64,000 nt of DNA, taken from positions 1,574,745-1,638,744 of the forward strand of contig NC_007626.1 in NCBI RefSeq assembly GCF_000009985.1. Reading direction: 5' to 3'. Positions 9,012-17,574 of the stretch are shown here, piece by piece; within the stretch, counting starts at the first letter, position 1, and each line of letters opens with the position of its first letter. The notes below the pieces were generated by a model. The model saw nothing but the letters and a program-made list of their open reading frames with translations, was not told where the DNA came from and ran no database searches. A program made the translations under genes and the position numbers. The DNA is from Paramagnetospirillum magneticum AMB-1. GTDB lineage: Bacteria > Pseudomonadota > Alphaproteobacteria > Rhodospirillales > Magnetospirillaceae.

Positions 9012-9689
9012 ATGAATGCCCTTCGCCGTCGACCAGATGCAGTTCTCGTTGGCTTCCTGGGGCTGATCCTGATGGGTCTGGTCGGGCCGGCGGCCCTGCG
9101 CGAGCTGGCACTGCTGCCCCACCACGCCACCATGCAAGCCCTCGCCGAGGGGGGCGCCATGCCCGTCGACCGGGTGGCGGAGCTGGGGGCGGCCGTCGCC
9201 TGGGCCGAGACCTTTTCCACGTCGGACCGCCTGGAGCGCCTGTCGGCCCGCATCAATAAGCGGCGCTTCGATCGCCCTGCCGAGGTGGAGGCCCTGCGCC
9301 GGGCTGCCCGGCTGGCCCCGGGCGATTCAGTAAATTGGATGCGTCTGGCCCTGGACTTGCCGCCGGGGCCGGACGCGGCAAGGGCCCTGCGGCTGTCGGC
9401 CCTGACCAACGCCCTGGAATACGATGCCACGCCCCGCCGGGTCGACCTGGGGCTACGGTTGTGGCCTTACATGGACGATGGCGATAAGCAGGCTTTCGGG
9501 CGTCTGGTTCTGGCGTTGTGGCGCTGGCAAACCGGGCGGCTGGCCATGGTGGCGGCGCGGCGCGGCGGGTACGATCAAATCGCGCCCTACCTCAAGGCGG
9601 TGTCCCAGGAAGATTGGGAGCACTTCACCCGCAGCTATGCCATCCACCGTCTCAATCCCGAGGAACCTTACCTCCACGGCCCGCCCTGA
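9012..9689 (+). CDS. membrane-anchored protein of the EPS locus, function unknown
   Basis: Starts one base after the Wzc-like stop codon, so it is in the same transcript. The 225-aa product has one N-terminal transmembrane segment (DAVLVGFLGLILMGLVGPAA). The rest is helical and TPR-like in feel ('VEALRRAARLAPGDSVNWMRLALDL'), as in proteins that accompany O-antigen ligases. I recognise no enzyme motif. Its 3' end overlaps the convergent nucleotidyltransferase gene by 38 bp. The linkage suggests an accessory scaffold for polymerisation or export. Confidence 0.7.
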   Translation: MNALRRRPDAVLVGFLGLILMGLVGPAALRELALLPHHATMQALAEGGAMPVDRVAELGAAVAWAETFSTSDRLERLSARINKRRFDRPAEVEALRRAARLAPGDSVNWMRLALDLPPGPDAARALRLSALTNALEYDATPRRVDLGLRLWPYMDDGDKQAFGRLVLALWRWQTGRLAMVAARRGGYDQIAPYLKAVSQEDWEHFTRSYAIHRLNPEEPYLHGPP

Positions 9690-10875
9690 CCGGTTCGGGC
9701 TGGCGGCGTGCCCGATAGCGGCGGATCAGCCAGCCCAGGGGCCGCAGCAGGGGATAGAGCCAGCGCAGGACCGGCGGCAGGTTGAAGAGGTGCCAGTCCA
9801 CCGGCTCGGACAGGTCGGCCAGCAGGCATGACGCCGCCCCCTTCCAGGTCCGGCGGAGCGTGTAGCGCCCCCATCGCAGCCGAAGCTCGCGCATCTGGTA
9901 CCAATTCACTTGGTCGGGCGCCGGGGGACGGACCCAGGCCGTTTCTGCGACGAACCAGCGATGATGGCGCTTGATCACCGCACGGGACTTCTCCGCCTCC
10001 CCAGCGGGAGAGGGAGCTTCCAGCAGATGGCGGCAAAGAATCCGTGCGTCGGTAATGCCCGGGCCAAGGTCCAAGGCGGCGGCTTGGGCCTGTGCAGCCC
10101 GGTACAGGGGCTCGTCCTGGAACAGGGGAGCCAGATCGGCGATCCAGCGCAGGCGGGTCCAGCCGTGTTCGGCCCCATGGACCAGGAGGTAAAGCCCCTC
10201 GTGCTCGGCGGAAAGAGTGAAGACCGGCCATGTCCACCCGGGGACCGTACGCCGCCCCTGCCACAAGGTTTCGAACGAAAAGGGCAGCAGGCTTTCGTCC
10301 TGGGTCAGACGCTGATGCAGTTCCAGCAGATGCCCGTGGGCATGACGGAAGGCGAGATCCCGGACGGCGGTGGCGGATCGCTCGATGCCGCTGGCCGCCA
10401 CCCTGGGGTCGTCTAGAGCGTATCCGAGCCCGGCCAGCAGCGTGCGCGCCGCGTCGAACCGCAGGGGATCCACCAATAGGTCGATATCGCCCAGACCGCG
10501 CCGCGACGGATCGCCGTGGATCCGCTGGGACAGGGCGACGCCCTTGAGGGCCAGGCAGCGGATGCCGCTGGCTTCCATGGCCTGGGTCAGGCGGATCAAC
10601 TCCGCCGTTTGCCGCAGGCAGCGCCGGACCTGCCGGTCCCGACGGCCGATCAGATCGTTTCTGACCGCGGCCGGCATGGCCGCTGCCCCCGGTCGCAGGG
10701 CCAGATCGGCCACCAGCGGCACCACGTGATGGCTTGTTGCCCCAGCCACCACCTGGGACCAATCGCCAATGGCGGCGGCGCACGCGGCGATGGCCTCGTC
10801 GGGGACGGCGCGGCGGGGGCGTGCCGCCAGGCACAACAGGCGGAAGCCCGGAGGCAGGCGGTCGAATTCGGTCAT
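9652..10875 (-). CDS. nucleotidyltransferase family protein (NTP_transf_5 type)
   Basis: About 407 aa. The region 'GIRCLALKGVALSQRIHGDPSRRGLGDIDLLVDP' carries the family signature: a lysine before the helix, then the D-x-D metal-binding pair. The C-terminal part has the helical 'HGAEHGWTRLRWIADLAPLF' segment seen in these proteins. The start is ATG 10875 (TTG 10884 is also open), one base from the O-antigen ligase stop, so the two genes form one leftward unit. Such proteins are often found near HPr-kinase-like genes in EPS and RiPP loci; the nearby kinase gene (12393) fits. The substrate is unknown. Confidence 0.8.
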   Translation of the reverse strand: MTEFDRLPPGFRLLCLAARPRRAVPDEAIAACAAAIGDWSQVVAGATSHHVVPLVADLALRPGAAAMPAAVRNDLIGRRDRQVRRCLRQTAELIRLTQAMEASGIRCLALKGVALSQRIHGDPSRRGLGDIDLLVDPLRFDAARTLLAGLGYALDDPRVAASGIERSATAVRDLAFRHAHGHLLELHQRLTQDESLLPFSFETLWQGRRTVPGWTWPVFTLSAEHEGLYLLVHGAEHGWTRLRWIADLAPLFQDEPLYRAAQAQAAALDLGPGITDARILCRHLLEAPSPAGEAEKSRAVIKRHHRWFVAETAWVRPPAPDQVNWYQMRELRLRWGRYTLRRTWKGAASCLLADLSEPVDWHLFNLPPVLRWLYPLLRPLGWLIRRYRARRQPEPVRAGRGGKVPRD

Positions 10876-10876
10876 C

Positions 10877-12226
10877 TCATTCAACCACCGAGCCCATCCG
10901 GCTGGACCAGGACTGGGCGACTCCCACTCCCATCATGGCGGCCAGGACATAGGCAACGGCGGGAATCTGAGGGCTGAAATCCACCAGGGCGTGGGCGCCT
11001 ACCAGCAATCCGGCCGCCGCCCCAAGGGCGGGCAGGTCCCGGTTCCGGTGGCGCCGCACCGCCGCGACGAGGCAGCGGCGCCAAGCCCATCCGGCGGCCA
11101 GAAACAGGCTGCAGGCCGCCGGTGCGCCCAGCTCCACCATGAGTTCCAGCCAGGAATTATGGGCCTGTGTCCAGATCTGGGTGATCGAGCCCGGCCGGAT
11201 GGCCTGAAAAGCATCGGGAAAGGCGCCCAGGCCCTGGCCCAGCCAGGGGCGCTCGGCCAGCAATTCCCACGAGAGTTGCCAAACCCGCATGCGCTGGGGC
11301 ACGTCGGCACCCAATTCCGTCAGCCGCTCGTCCATTTCGAGGACCGCGATCAGGGCCGCACCACAGGTCAGTCCCAGCAGAATGGCCAGACGTTTCCAGT
11401 TGCGTTGCTGGCTCAGCACCAGCAGCAGACACAGGCCCAACACCGCCACGGCCATGCCCGCCCGGGAATGGGTGAAGGGCAGGGCCAGCGCGGTGAGCCC
11501 GCCGCTGGCCAGTAAGCCGGCCGTCAGGCGGTCCTTGCCGCCCAAAAGGCCGCGCAGGCATTCACGGCCACCGCGCTGCTCCCAGCGGGCGAGAGACGCG
11601 GACACCGAGCACAGCAGGCCGAGCCCGGCCAGGGTGGCATAGTGATTGCGATTGACCAGGACCGCGGTAAGGTCGCCGCGGTAGGCCCATTTCTCCAGCC
11701 AGAAGATGGTTTCGCTGCCGCTAAAATAAACCACCAGCCCGTAAAGGGCGATGGCACCCGAGGCCAAAGCCAGCGCTTCGACCAGACGGGCGGCCCGGCG
11801 TGGCGAGCGCCCCATCTGAACCGCCAGGAGGAATGCCAGCCCATCGGCCAGCAATTGCGCCAGGGCGTCGCGCCCGGCCGCCGGGGCCATGGAAATTCTG
11901 CGGGGCAAAGGCCCCAGTGCTGCCTCGGCCTGCGCCCAGATGGGGTGGTCCCATCCCTCGGGCGCCAGAGGCAGAATCTGGACCAGACCCCAGATCAGCG
12001 CGGCGCCGTAAAGGGCCAGGGGCAGTGCCAGGACCCGGGCGGAAACACCGGGTGTCTCGGGAGCGCGAAGCGTGACCAGAGCCCAGGCCGTGGCGATCAG
12101 GCCCAGCAGCGTCGCCGCCAGCGCGCCGCTCCAGGGTCGGAACGAGCCCAGAGGCAGCGGAGCCAGCACCAGCACCGCGACAAACACCGTAAACGTCATG
12201 TCTTGTGAGCTGAATCCGGCTTTCAT
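10877..12226 (-). CDS. O-antigen ligase / Wzy-like polymerase
   Basis: About 449 aa with roughly 10-12 hydrophobic segments and the Wzy_C/O-antigen ligase core: 'NRNHYATLAGLGLL', 'FTHSRAGMAVAVLGL' and 'WLGQGLGAFPDAF...AHNSWLELMVELG'. This is the catalytic loop family of WaaL and of exopolysaccharide Wzy polymerases. The open frame runs up to 12394, but ATG 12226 preceded by GGGAAG gives a normal N-terminus (MTFTVF at 12199 is an alternative). In an EPS locus with Wzx and Wzc a polymerase role is more likely than lipid-A ligation. Confidence 0.85.
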   Translation of the reverse strand: MKAGFSSQDMTFTVFVAVLVLAPLPLGSFRPWSGALAATLLGLIATAWALVTLRAPETPGVSARVLALPLALYGAALIWGLVQILPLAPEGWDHPIWAQAEAALGPLPRRISMAPAAGRDALAQLLADGLAFLLAVQMGRSPRRAARLVEALALASGAIALYGLVVYFSGSETIFWLEKWAYRGDLTAVLVNRNHYATLAGLGLLCSVSASLARWEQRGGRECLRGLLGGKDRLTAGLLASGGLTALALPFTHSRAGMAVAVLGLCLLLVLSQQRNWKRLAILLGLTCGAALIAVLEMDERLTELGADVPQRMRVWQLSWELLAERPWLGQGLGAFPDAFQAIRPGSITQIWTQAHNSWLELMVELGAPAACSLFLAAGWAWRRCLVAAVRRHRNRDLPALGAAAGLLVGAHALVDFSPQIPAVAYVLAAMMGVGVAQSWSSRMGSVVE

Positions 12227-12392
12227 CGCTTCCCAGGGGCTGGTACCGCTATAGCATTCGTCCGGACTGGCGTCCACCACCACTCCGGTAGTGCTCCGGT
12301 CCCGCCGATTTTGCTTCCCGGGGTTGAGTTTCCCGGCTGGCGGTTTATGTTGAAATACGCCAGTGCCCCGCTCCCGCTTGCCGAAGAGATTC

Positions 12393-13304
12393 ATGCGCCT
12401 CCCCTACGCCTATCGATTGTGCACATGGCGAGTTGACAGCGACCTGTTGCTCCCGGAACTGATCACCTGGGGCGGCGGCGGCGATGGTTCGGCGGCGGAT
12501 CTGGTCATCGTCCAAGGATCGGTTCCCGACCATCTGGATGATGCGGTGACGCCGGGCAAGTTCATCGTGGTGGGTGCCGATGGTTCGGTGCTGCTTCACA
12601 TTCGCAATCTGGTCCGCATCCTGGTCCAGGACGGCCGGCGGATTACGGTTGAGATTCTGCGCCGCGATCCCGAGGAAAGCTGGCGGCTGTTCCTGCTGGG
12701 CTCGACCCTGGCCATCTTGTGTCATCAGAGGGGGGCTTATCCCCTTCATGCCGCCTCGCTGCGGATCGGCGGCCGGACTCTGGCCCTGGCCGGGCATACC
12801 GGGGCAGGGAAGTCGACCCTGGCCCTTGGGCTGGTCAATCGGGGGCATCAGTTGCTGTCCGACGACCTTTCGGTGCTGCGCGCCGGCTCGGATGGGGTGG
12901 ACTTGTTGCCGGCCTATCCCCGCCTGAAACTGTGGCGGAAGTCGCTTGAGGCACTGGGGGTTGGCGTGGAGGGGTTGCCACGGGTGCGCGGATCTCTCGA
13001 AAAGTACGGCCTGTCCCCGTCCGGGCCGTTCGATCCCCAGCCGAGCCGGCTGGACGGCATCGTCGTTCTGAAGGACGGCCCCCTGGTGCGGATCGAGCGC
13101 ATGCGGGCGGTGGCGGCGGTGCCCGATCTTCGCTCCCATGTGCAGCGGCCGGGGATCGGCCAGCACCTGCGCGGCGCGGCGGCGCTGCTGGCCGAGGCCG
13201 GGCGCATCGCCGAGGCTGTTCCCGTCTACCGGCTGGAGCGGCCAAAGACCTTTGACGATGTGGGGGCCATGGTGGAACTGATCGAGGCTTTGCCGGGACG
13301 ATGA
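12393..13304 (+). CDS. HPr-kinase-like protein of a RiPP (lasso peptide) locus
   Basis: 303 aa from ATG 12393. Contains a P-loop GHTGAGKST (about residues 134-142) followed by LLSDDLSVL (about 154-162), the nucleotide-binding and Asp-Asp catalytic segments of HPr kinase/phosphorylase-like proteins, and 'PLHAASL' just before the P-loop. It lacks the N-terminal HPrK domain of true HprK. Homologues in lasso clusters such as paeninodin phosphorylate the C-terminal serine of the precursor; the candidate precursor here ends in Ser. Its stop overlaps the ATG of the sulfotransferase gene (ATGA), so the two are coupled. HprK-related kinases also occur in exosortase/EPS contexts, so this role is inferred. 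Confidence 0.82.
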   Translation: MRLPYAYRLCTWRVDSDLLLPELITWGGGGDGSAADLVIVQGSVPDHLDDAVTPGKFIVVGADGSVLLHIRNLVRILVQDGRRITVEILRRDPEESWRLFLLGSTLAILCHQRGAYPLHAASLRIGGRTLALAGHTGAGKSTLALGLVNRGHQLLSDDLSVLRAGSDGVDLLPAYPRLKLWRKSLEALGVGVEGLPRVRGSLEKYGLSPSGPFDPQPSRLDGIVVLKDGPLVRIERMRAVAAVPDLRSHVQRPGIGQHLRGAAALLAEAGRIAEAVPVYRLERPKTFDDVGAMVELIEALPGR

Positions 13305-14143
13305 GCGAAAGCGGCATCACCTGGGTCGCCTCCTATCCCAAGTCCGGCAATACCTGGATCCGCTGCCTGATTGCCAGCCTGCAGGCTGGAGGCGCAGCGC
13401 CTAGGATGGCGTCTCTTGGGCGGTTCTGTCCCAACGGCGCGGCCAGGAACTGGCTGGAAGAGATTCTTGATATCCCGACAGAGGACATGGTGCCGCCGGA
13501 ACTGGCCGTGTTCCGTGCCGATGTCTACCGCCATCTGGCCCAAAGCGGGGGTGAGACGCGCTTCGTCAAGGTTCACGATGCCTATGATCCTAGGCTGTTC
13601 CCGCCGGAGGCGACGGCAAGGACGGTCTATGCCGTTCGCGATCCGCGCGACGTGGCGCCGTCTTGGGCCCTGCATATGAATGTGCCGCTGGATGGCGCCC
13701 TGGACCGCATGGAAAAGCCGGACTTCACTCTGGCGCGCGTGAATGACCGGTACAATTCCCAGGCTGAGCAGTGCCTGACGGACTGGTCCGGGCACGTGGC
13801 ATCCTGGCTGGATCGGGCGGCCGCCCAAGGGCCATTGCTGCTGATTCGCTACGAGGATCTGCTGGCCGATCCCATCACCTGGGTCGGGCGGCTGGCGGAG
13901 TTCCTTGGAATTGCCGTTGGGGACGGCCTGATCGCGCGGACTGTTTCCGCCTGCCGCTTCGAGGCGCTGAGGGCCGCCGAGGAAAACGAAGGCTTCAGCG
14001 AGAGGCCGCCGGTCCTGGAGCGCTTTTTCCGCCAGGGGCGGGCGGGAGCCTGGAACGAGGTCTTGACCCCCCGGCAGGCGGCCCGCATCGTTGCCGCCCA
14101 CGGGGCGATGATGCGGCGCCTCGGCTATGTGTCGGGTGAATAG
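13301..14143 (+). CDS. PAPS-dependent sulfotransferase family protein
   Basis: 280 aa. The 5'-phosphosulfate-binding motif YPKSGNTW is at residues 12-19 and the 3'-phosphate-binding motif 'VYAVRDPRDVAPS' near residue 108. A later 'LLIRYEDLLADP' and a C-terminal 'RQGRAGAWNEVLTP' match the sulfotransferase_1 fold. It is translationally coupled to the HPr-kinase-like gene. In this setting it may modify the lasso peptide or the EPS; neither can be decided from sequence. Its 3' end overlaps the convergent hypothetical gene by 19 bp. Confidence 0.85.
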   Translation: MSESGITWVASYPKSGNTWIRCLIASLQAGGAAPRMASLGRFCPNGAARNWLEEILDIPTEDMVPPELAVFRADVYRHLAQSGGETRFVKVHDAYDPRLFPPEATARTVYAVRDPRDVAPSWALHMNVPLDGALDRMEKPDFTLARVNDRYNSQAEQCLTDWSGHVASWLDRAAAQGPLLLIRYEDLLADPITWVGRLAEFLGIAVGDGLIARTVSACRFEALRAAEENEGFSERPPVLERFFRQGRAGAWNEVLTPRQAARIVAAHGAMMRRLGYVSGE

Positions 14144-14874
14144 CCCACGGTCGGCGGATGGAGCGGCTTGCCGCCGGTGAAGTCCAGATAGGAGTCGTCC
14201 TTGATCCAGTAGGCGAACTTGATCCAATGGACCATGGCCGTCATCCGCCGCAGCCGGTAATCGGCGGGGGCGGGGATGGTGGGCTGGAAGCGTGCCCGAA
14301 GACCGGCTTCCAGTTCCGCCATGCCCTCGGGAAAGGTCCAGCGGTCGGACGGCCCGCACGCCGCCTCGTAATTGGAGCAGCCGCGCTTGATGATCATCGG
14401 GACGTCGGGGCCGAGATGGGGCTGGGCGTCGATGGCGGCGCGCAGGGCAGGATAATCGGCACGGGCGGCATTTAGGCCGTCATAATAGAAGAACCCGGCG
14501 TAGAAATCGCGCGAATGCGGGTTGTAGAAGTCGACGCCACATTTGCAGGGGCCGGTCAGGGATTCGAGAAGACTGCGCAGCGCCACCAGGGCACGTAAAT
14601 CCGGAGGAACGATCTTGATCTTATAGCACTCGCCACAGCCCCGCGGCACGGTGGTTCCCGCATAGGCATGGCGGAAGAGGAAGGCGTTATATTCCTGACA
14701 GCGCAGATCGGGAGCCGAGCGGACCAGCAGATACCATTCGCTTCGCGACGGCGGCTTGGCAAAATCCAGGGCGCCGGAGGGCAACACCCGAAGCTTTACG
14801 GCCTCGATTGCATGGGCCAGATTCTCGTCCGCGGTTCGTCCCGCGAAGCGCAAGGGAGGGGCGCCGCCGCTCAT
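14125..14874 (-). CDS. uncharacterised cysteine-containing protein
   Basis: 249 aa; ATG 14874 is preceded by GGAGA at good spacing. I do not recognise a family. Visible features are 'GCGECYKIKIVPP' and 'GPCKCGVDFYNPHSRDF', giving two CxxC/CxC clusters that could bind a metal, further cysteines ('DLRCQEY', 'RGCSNYEAACG'), and many aromatic residues. No signal peptide or transmembrane helix. It overlaps the 3' end of the sulfotransferase gene and lies in the middle of the RiPP region on the opposite strand. Confidence 0.65.
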   Translation of the reverse strand: MSGGAPPLRFAGRTADENLAHAIEAVKLRVLPSGALDFAKPPSRSEWYLLVRSAPDLRCQEYNAFLFRHAYAGTTVPRGCGECYKIKIVPPDLRALVALRSLLESLTGPCKCGVDFYNPHSRDFYAGFFYYDGLNAARADYPALRAAIDAQPHLGPDVPMIIKRGCSNYEAACGPSDRWTFPEGMAELEAGLRARFQPTIPAPADYRLRRMTAMVHWIKFAYWIKDDSYLDFTGGKPLHPPTVGYSPDT

Positions 14875-14910
14875 CGCATTCTCCGTTCTGCGGCGCGATG
14901 ATAGCGCGTT

Positions 14911-15444
14911 TCAGGCGGTTTCCAAACTGTCCCCCGCTTGCCGCCAGTCCATGCGCCATGATAGGCCGGTATCGCCGGTGATGCGAAATCCCAGACGCTG
15001 ATAGAGGCGTTGAGCGGGATTGGTCTTTTCCACATGTAGGGACACGCCGTGCCCGAGTGGAGCCAGAACCGACTGAAGCTCCGAGATCAGGGTGCCGCCA
15101 ATGCCTTGCCCCCGATATTGAGGGGCAAGGCTGATGTCGAGGATGCGCACGTCCCCCCTGTCATCCGCGGCCAGGTAGAACCGGCCGACCCAGCCGTCGG
15201 GGCCGCCCACCACCCAGAAGGCGGTCGTGGGATACTGGCCCAGATACTGGCGGCGCTGCATGTCGAACTGCTGGTGGACGAAGCGTTCCTTCTGCTCGTC
15301 GCTGAACGGTAGGAAAGCCAGTTCGGTCTGGCGCAGGGCGGCGAAAAGCCCGCGCAGAAACGGCAGGTGCTCTGCCGCTTCCGCTACAAGTCTGTATCCC
15401 TTGGCAGCCAGTGCCTGTGGACAATGGAAGCCGGGAACGGGCAT
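14911..15444 (-). CDS. GNAT-family N-acetyltransferase
   Basis: 177 aa from ATG 15444, four bases after the stop of the preceding tail-collar gene, so co-transcribed with it. The acetyl-CoA-binding motif is 'LAPQYRGQGIGGTLI' (R-x-x-G-x-G/A), followed by 'VEKTNPAQRLYQRLGF', the usual GNAT motif B. GNAT genes commonly close operons of microcystin-dependent/tail-collar proteins; the substrate is unknown. Confidence 0.85.
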   Translation of the reverse strand: MPVPGFHCPQALAAKGYRLVAEAAEHLPFLRGLFAALRQTELAFLPFSDEQKERFVHQQFDMQRRQYLGQYPTTAFWVVGGPDGWVGRFYLAADDRGDVRILDISLAPQYRGQGIGGTLISELQSVLAPLGHGVSLHVEKTNPAQRLYQRLGFRITGDTGLSWRMDWRQAGDSLETA

Positions 15445-15448
15445 GGGC

Positions 15449-16084
15449 TTAAGGCCGCTCCGGCCAGTCGCCGTTCCAGCAGATGCAAAAGCGCATCGGG
15501 ACGTAGGGCTGGCGATTCTCGTGAGGGTCGTCGTTGCAGATCTGCGGCGACAACATCGCATTGCTCATGACGACGGGGGCTGAGGGGCTCGTCGTCGGCG
15601 GCGGCGGATTGGTGTAGGTCGGAGTCACCGGATTATAGGCCAGCACGGCGGTAGGGGTGGTTGTGCCGTTAGTCTCGAAATAGCGCGATAGGTAGGAGAC
15701 GCCGGGGGTCGGTGTCGCCTTGTAGGATGTCGCCGTCTTCGCGTAGGCCGCGGACTCGGCATAGATGAGATGGTTGTGCAAGGGAAGCCCCGAGTAGGCG
15801 AGCTGGACTGTCTCGGTGCCGCCCTTTCCTCCCAACCGCACCGGGCTCAGCGATGAAGCGGGGGCACCCTGGGTCGTGAGCGTGCTCTGTCCCACGGAAG
15901 TGGTGCCGCTAAGGTTCGGAACGGCAAAGGTTGTCTGGCCGTTGCCGCCATAAAGGGTGCCGACAATGGCCGCCAAAGCCTGGAATTGGCCGATAGAGTA
16001 TACGCTCCCATCGCAAAGAAGCCAGTTTTCGGGGGTGAAGGTGTAGGGAAATGCGCGAATTTCTCCAATAAAAGCGTCAGCCAT
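15449..16084 (-). CDS. phage tail collar / microcystin-dependent-type protein (third of three)
   Basis: 211 aa with a tail collar domain: 'ADAFIGEIRAFPYTFTPENW', 'CDGSVYSIGQFQALAAIVGTLYGGNG' and 'PNLSGTT', then a glycine/serine/proline-rich central stretch and the closing 'NRQPYVPMRFCICWNG'. ATG 16084 has GGGAG eight bases upstream. Related proteins occur as MdpA/B/C-like triplets in non-phage contexts in Proteobacteria and cyanobacteria. No other phage tail gene is nearby, so this is not a prophage remnant by itself. Confidence 0.85.
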   Translation of the reverse strand: MADAFIGEIRAFPYTFTPENWLLCDGSVYSIGQFQALAAIVGTLYGGNGQTTFAVPNLSGTTSVGQSTLTTQGAPASSLSPVRLGGKGGTETVQLAYSGLPLHNHLIYAESAAYAKTATSYKATPTPGVSYLSRYFETNGTTTPTAVLAYNPVTPTYTNPPPPTTSPSAPVVMSNAMLSPQICNDDPHENRQPYVPMRFCICWNGDWPERP

Positions 16085-16105
16085 GACCATAACTCCCTGA
16101 AATCG

Positions 16106-16684
16106 TTAACCCTTAGTGGGGAAAATTCCACCCTCAATGCGGATGATGTACATGAGGCCAAGATATGGCATGCGGTTCTCATGCGGCTGGGATGCCCCCG
16201 CCGTGGTGACCATACTGGCACCAAGCTGCTTGGGGGTGATGGTCATGCCCGAAGGGATCGGGTTCGGGGTGTCGAAATAGGCCACATGAGTCCCATCGGT
16301 GAAACTGGCCGGGACACCGCCACTGGGGTTCGGGCTGACCACCGGGTCGCCACTGGCATTGAGCGTGTGGGTATGGGGGGGGATTTGGGCTTGGGTCAAG
16401 GTGACCGTCTCGACGCCGCCATTGGTGGCAAAGCCATACGGTGTCAGCGGCGCGCTGTTGGACGCCTTGGGGTCCACATGGCCGGTGCCGAAGCCCATGG
16501 CCAGGCGGCTGCGCAGGTCCGGCAAACCGAAGGTGGTGGTGCCATTGCCACCGAACTGGGTCCCCAACAGGGAGAACAGAGCCGGGTATTGGCTGACGCT
16601 CAGCTGGTGGCCGTCACACACCGCCCAATTGACGGGGGCATAGCTGCCGCTGAAGAGAATAATCTGACCGAGATACGAATCCAT
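16106..16684 (-). CDS. phage tail collar / microcystin-dependent-type protein (second of three)
   Basis: 192 aa: 'DSYLGQIILFSGSYAPVNWAVCDG', 'LFSLLGTQFGGNGTTTFGLPDLRSR' and 'IPPHTHTLNAS' are the conserved collar segments, and 'ENRMPYLGLMYIIRIEG' closes the domain. RBS AGAGG upstream. Paralogous to the genes on both sides but with a distinct central insert, so the triplet arose by old duplication. It may form a trimeric extracellular or spore-coat-like fibre; this is unknown. Confidence 0.87.
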   Translation of the reverse strand: MDSYLGQIILFSGSYAPVNWAVCDGHQLSVSQYPALFSLLGTQFGGNGTTTFGLPDLRSRLAMGFGTGHVDPKASNSAPLTPYGFATNGGVETVTLTQAQIPPHTHTLNASGDPVVSPNPSGGVPASFTDGTHVAYFDTPNPIPSGMTITPKQLGASMVTTAGASQPHENRMPYLGLMYIIRIEGGIFPTKG

Positions 16685-16704
16685 GATCTTGCCTCTTCAT
16701 TTCA

Positions 16705-17238
16705 TCAGGGACGGGGCGGGTAATAGCCGCTAGTACAAATGCAATAGCCAAGCGCCAGGTAGGGCTGCGTGTTGGTGTGGGCCGCCCCTCCTCCGACTGT
16801 GCTGACCGATGCTGGATTGAGCGGAACAGGCTTGGTCCCCGAGTTGTAGAGACTTTTTTGGGTGCCGTTGTAGATGGGCACGGCCAGATAGTTGTCGTCG
16901 GCCGGATTGGTTGCGCCGACGGTTTGGTCCCCCACCACCTGATGCTGGTGAGACGGAAGCTGCGCCGTCGTCAGGGTCACCGATTCGGTGCCGCCATAGG
17001 CCCCGGTCACATACGAGACGCCTGTCACCGGGTTTTTTCCCTGCCCCATGATGGTGCGGCCGCGGAGATCGGGCAGGAAGAAGGTCGTCTTTGCGTCACC
17101 GCCGAATTGGTTGCCCAGCAGGGAGAACAGGGCCGCATTGGCGGATACCTGCATGGAGCGGCCGTCACAGGGCAGCCAGCCCGTCGGGGCCCAGTTCAGT
17201 GGAAAAAGGCGAATCTCGCCAAGAAATGCCTCCGTCAT
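16705..17238 (-). CDS. phage tail collar / microcystin-dependent-type protein (first of three)
   Basis: 177 aa: 'TEAFLGEIRLFPLNWAPTGWLPCDG', 'LFSLLGNQFGGDAKTTFFLPDLRGR' and 'LPSHQHQVVGD' mark the collar domain, ending 'TQPYLALGYCICTSGYYPPRP'. AAGGAG lies upstream at normal spacing. First gene of a leftward four-gene operon (three collar proteins and a GNAT) whose promoter lies in the AT-rich gap shared with the RiPP precursor. Confidence 0.87.
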   Translation of the reverse strand: MTEAFLGEIRLFPLNWAPTGWLPCDGRSMQVSANAALFSLLGNQFGGDAKTTFFLPDLRGRTIMGQGKNPVTGVSYVTGAYGGTESVTLTTAQLPSHQHQVVGDQTVGATNPADDNYLAVPIYNGTQKSLYNSGTKPVPLNPASVSTVGGGAAHTNTQPYLALGYCICTSGYYPPRP

Positions 17239-17574
17239 GTCACGCTCCTTTTTGATCGCAGGTCACGCCTGGGATGTTTTGGTTGCAACGAAGTGTCCTA
17301 TAAGGAGAAAACAATTGTGGGTATGAGTCAAATCAGAAACTGTGTTGATACGTGACAACTGAAAAATTGTATGCATAAGTGTATTGGATTTGTAGCGGGT
17401 GCTATGTTGCAAGTGCTACCCGTATTCGTATAGCTGTTCCCCGGGGGCGTGCCCCGGAGGCCGCATGCCTTCGCCCCATTCTTCGGCTTGCCCCCGGGCC
17501 TCACTTCAACTGATTGTCCCTAACGTCCGGCCGCGCTATGATCCGGCCCAAGCCCTGCCCATGGAGTTCCGCTG
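17239..17574. promoter_or_regulatory. AT-rich divergent intergenic region between the collar operon and the lasso precursor
   Basis: 336 bp without a gene. Its left half (about 17280-17420) is clearly more AT-rich than the surroundings and probably holds the promoters for the leftward collar operon and the rightward RiPP operon; I cannot fix exact -35/-10 boxes. A 6-bp hairpin CCGGGG/CCCCGG with loop GCGTG lies at 17441-17457, without a T-run. GGAG at 17563-17566 is the ribosome-binding site of the precursor gene. Confidence 0.5.

Noticed and set aside
15449..17238. Prophage tail module
   Set aside because: Only collar-domain proteins with a GNAT are present, with no baseplate, capsid, terminase or lysis genes.
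17441..17457. Rho-independent terminator before the lasso precursor
   Set aside because: The 6-bp GC hairpin has no T-run and lies in a divergent region where no upstream transcript needs ending.
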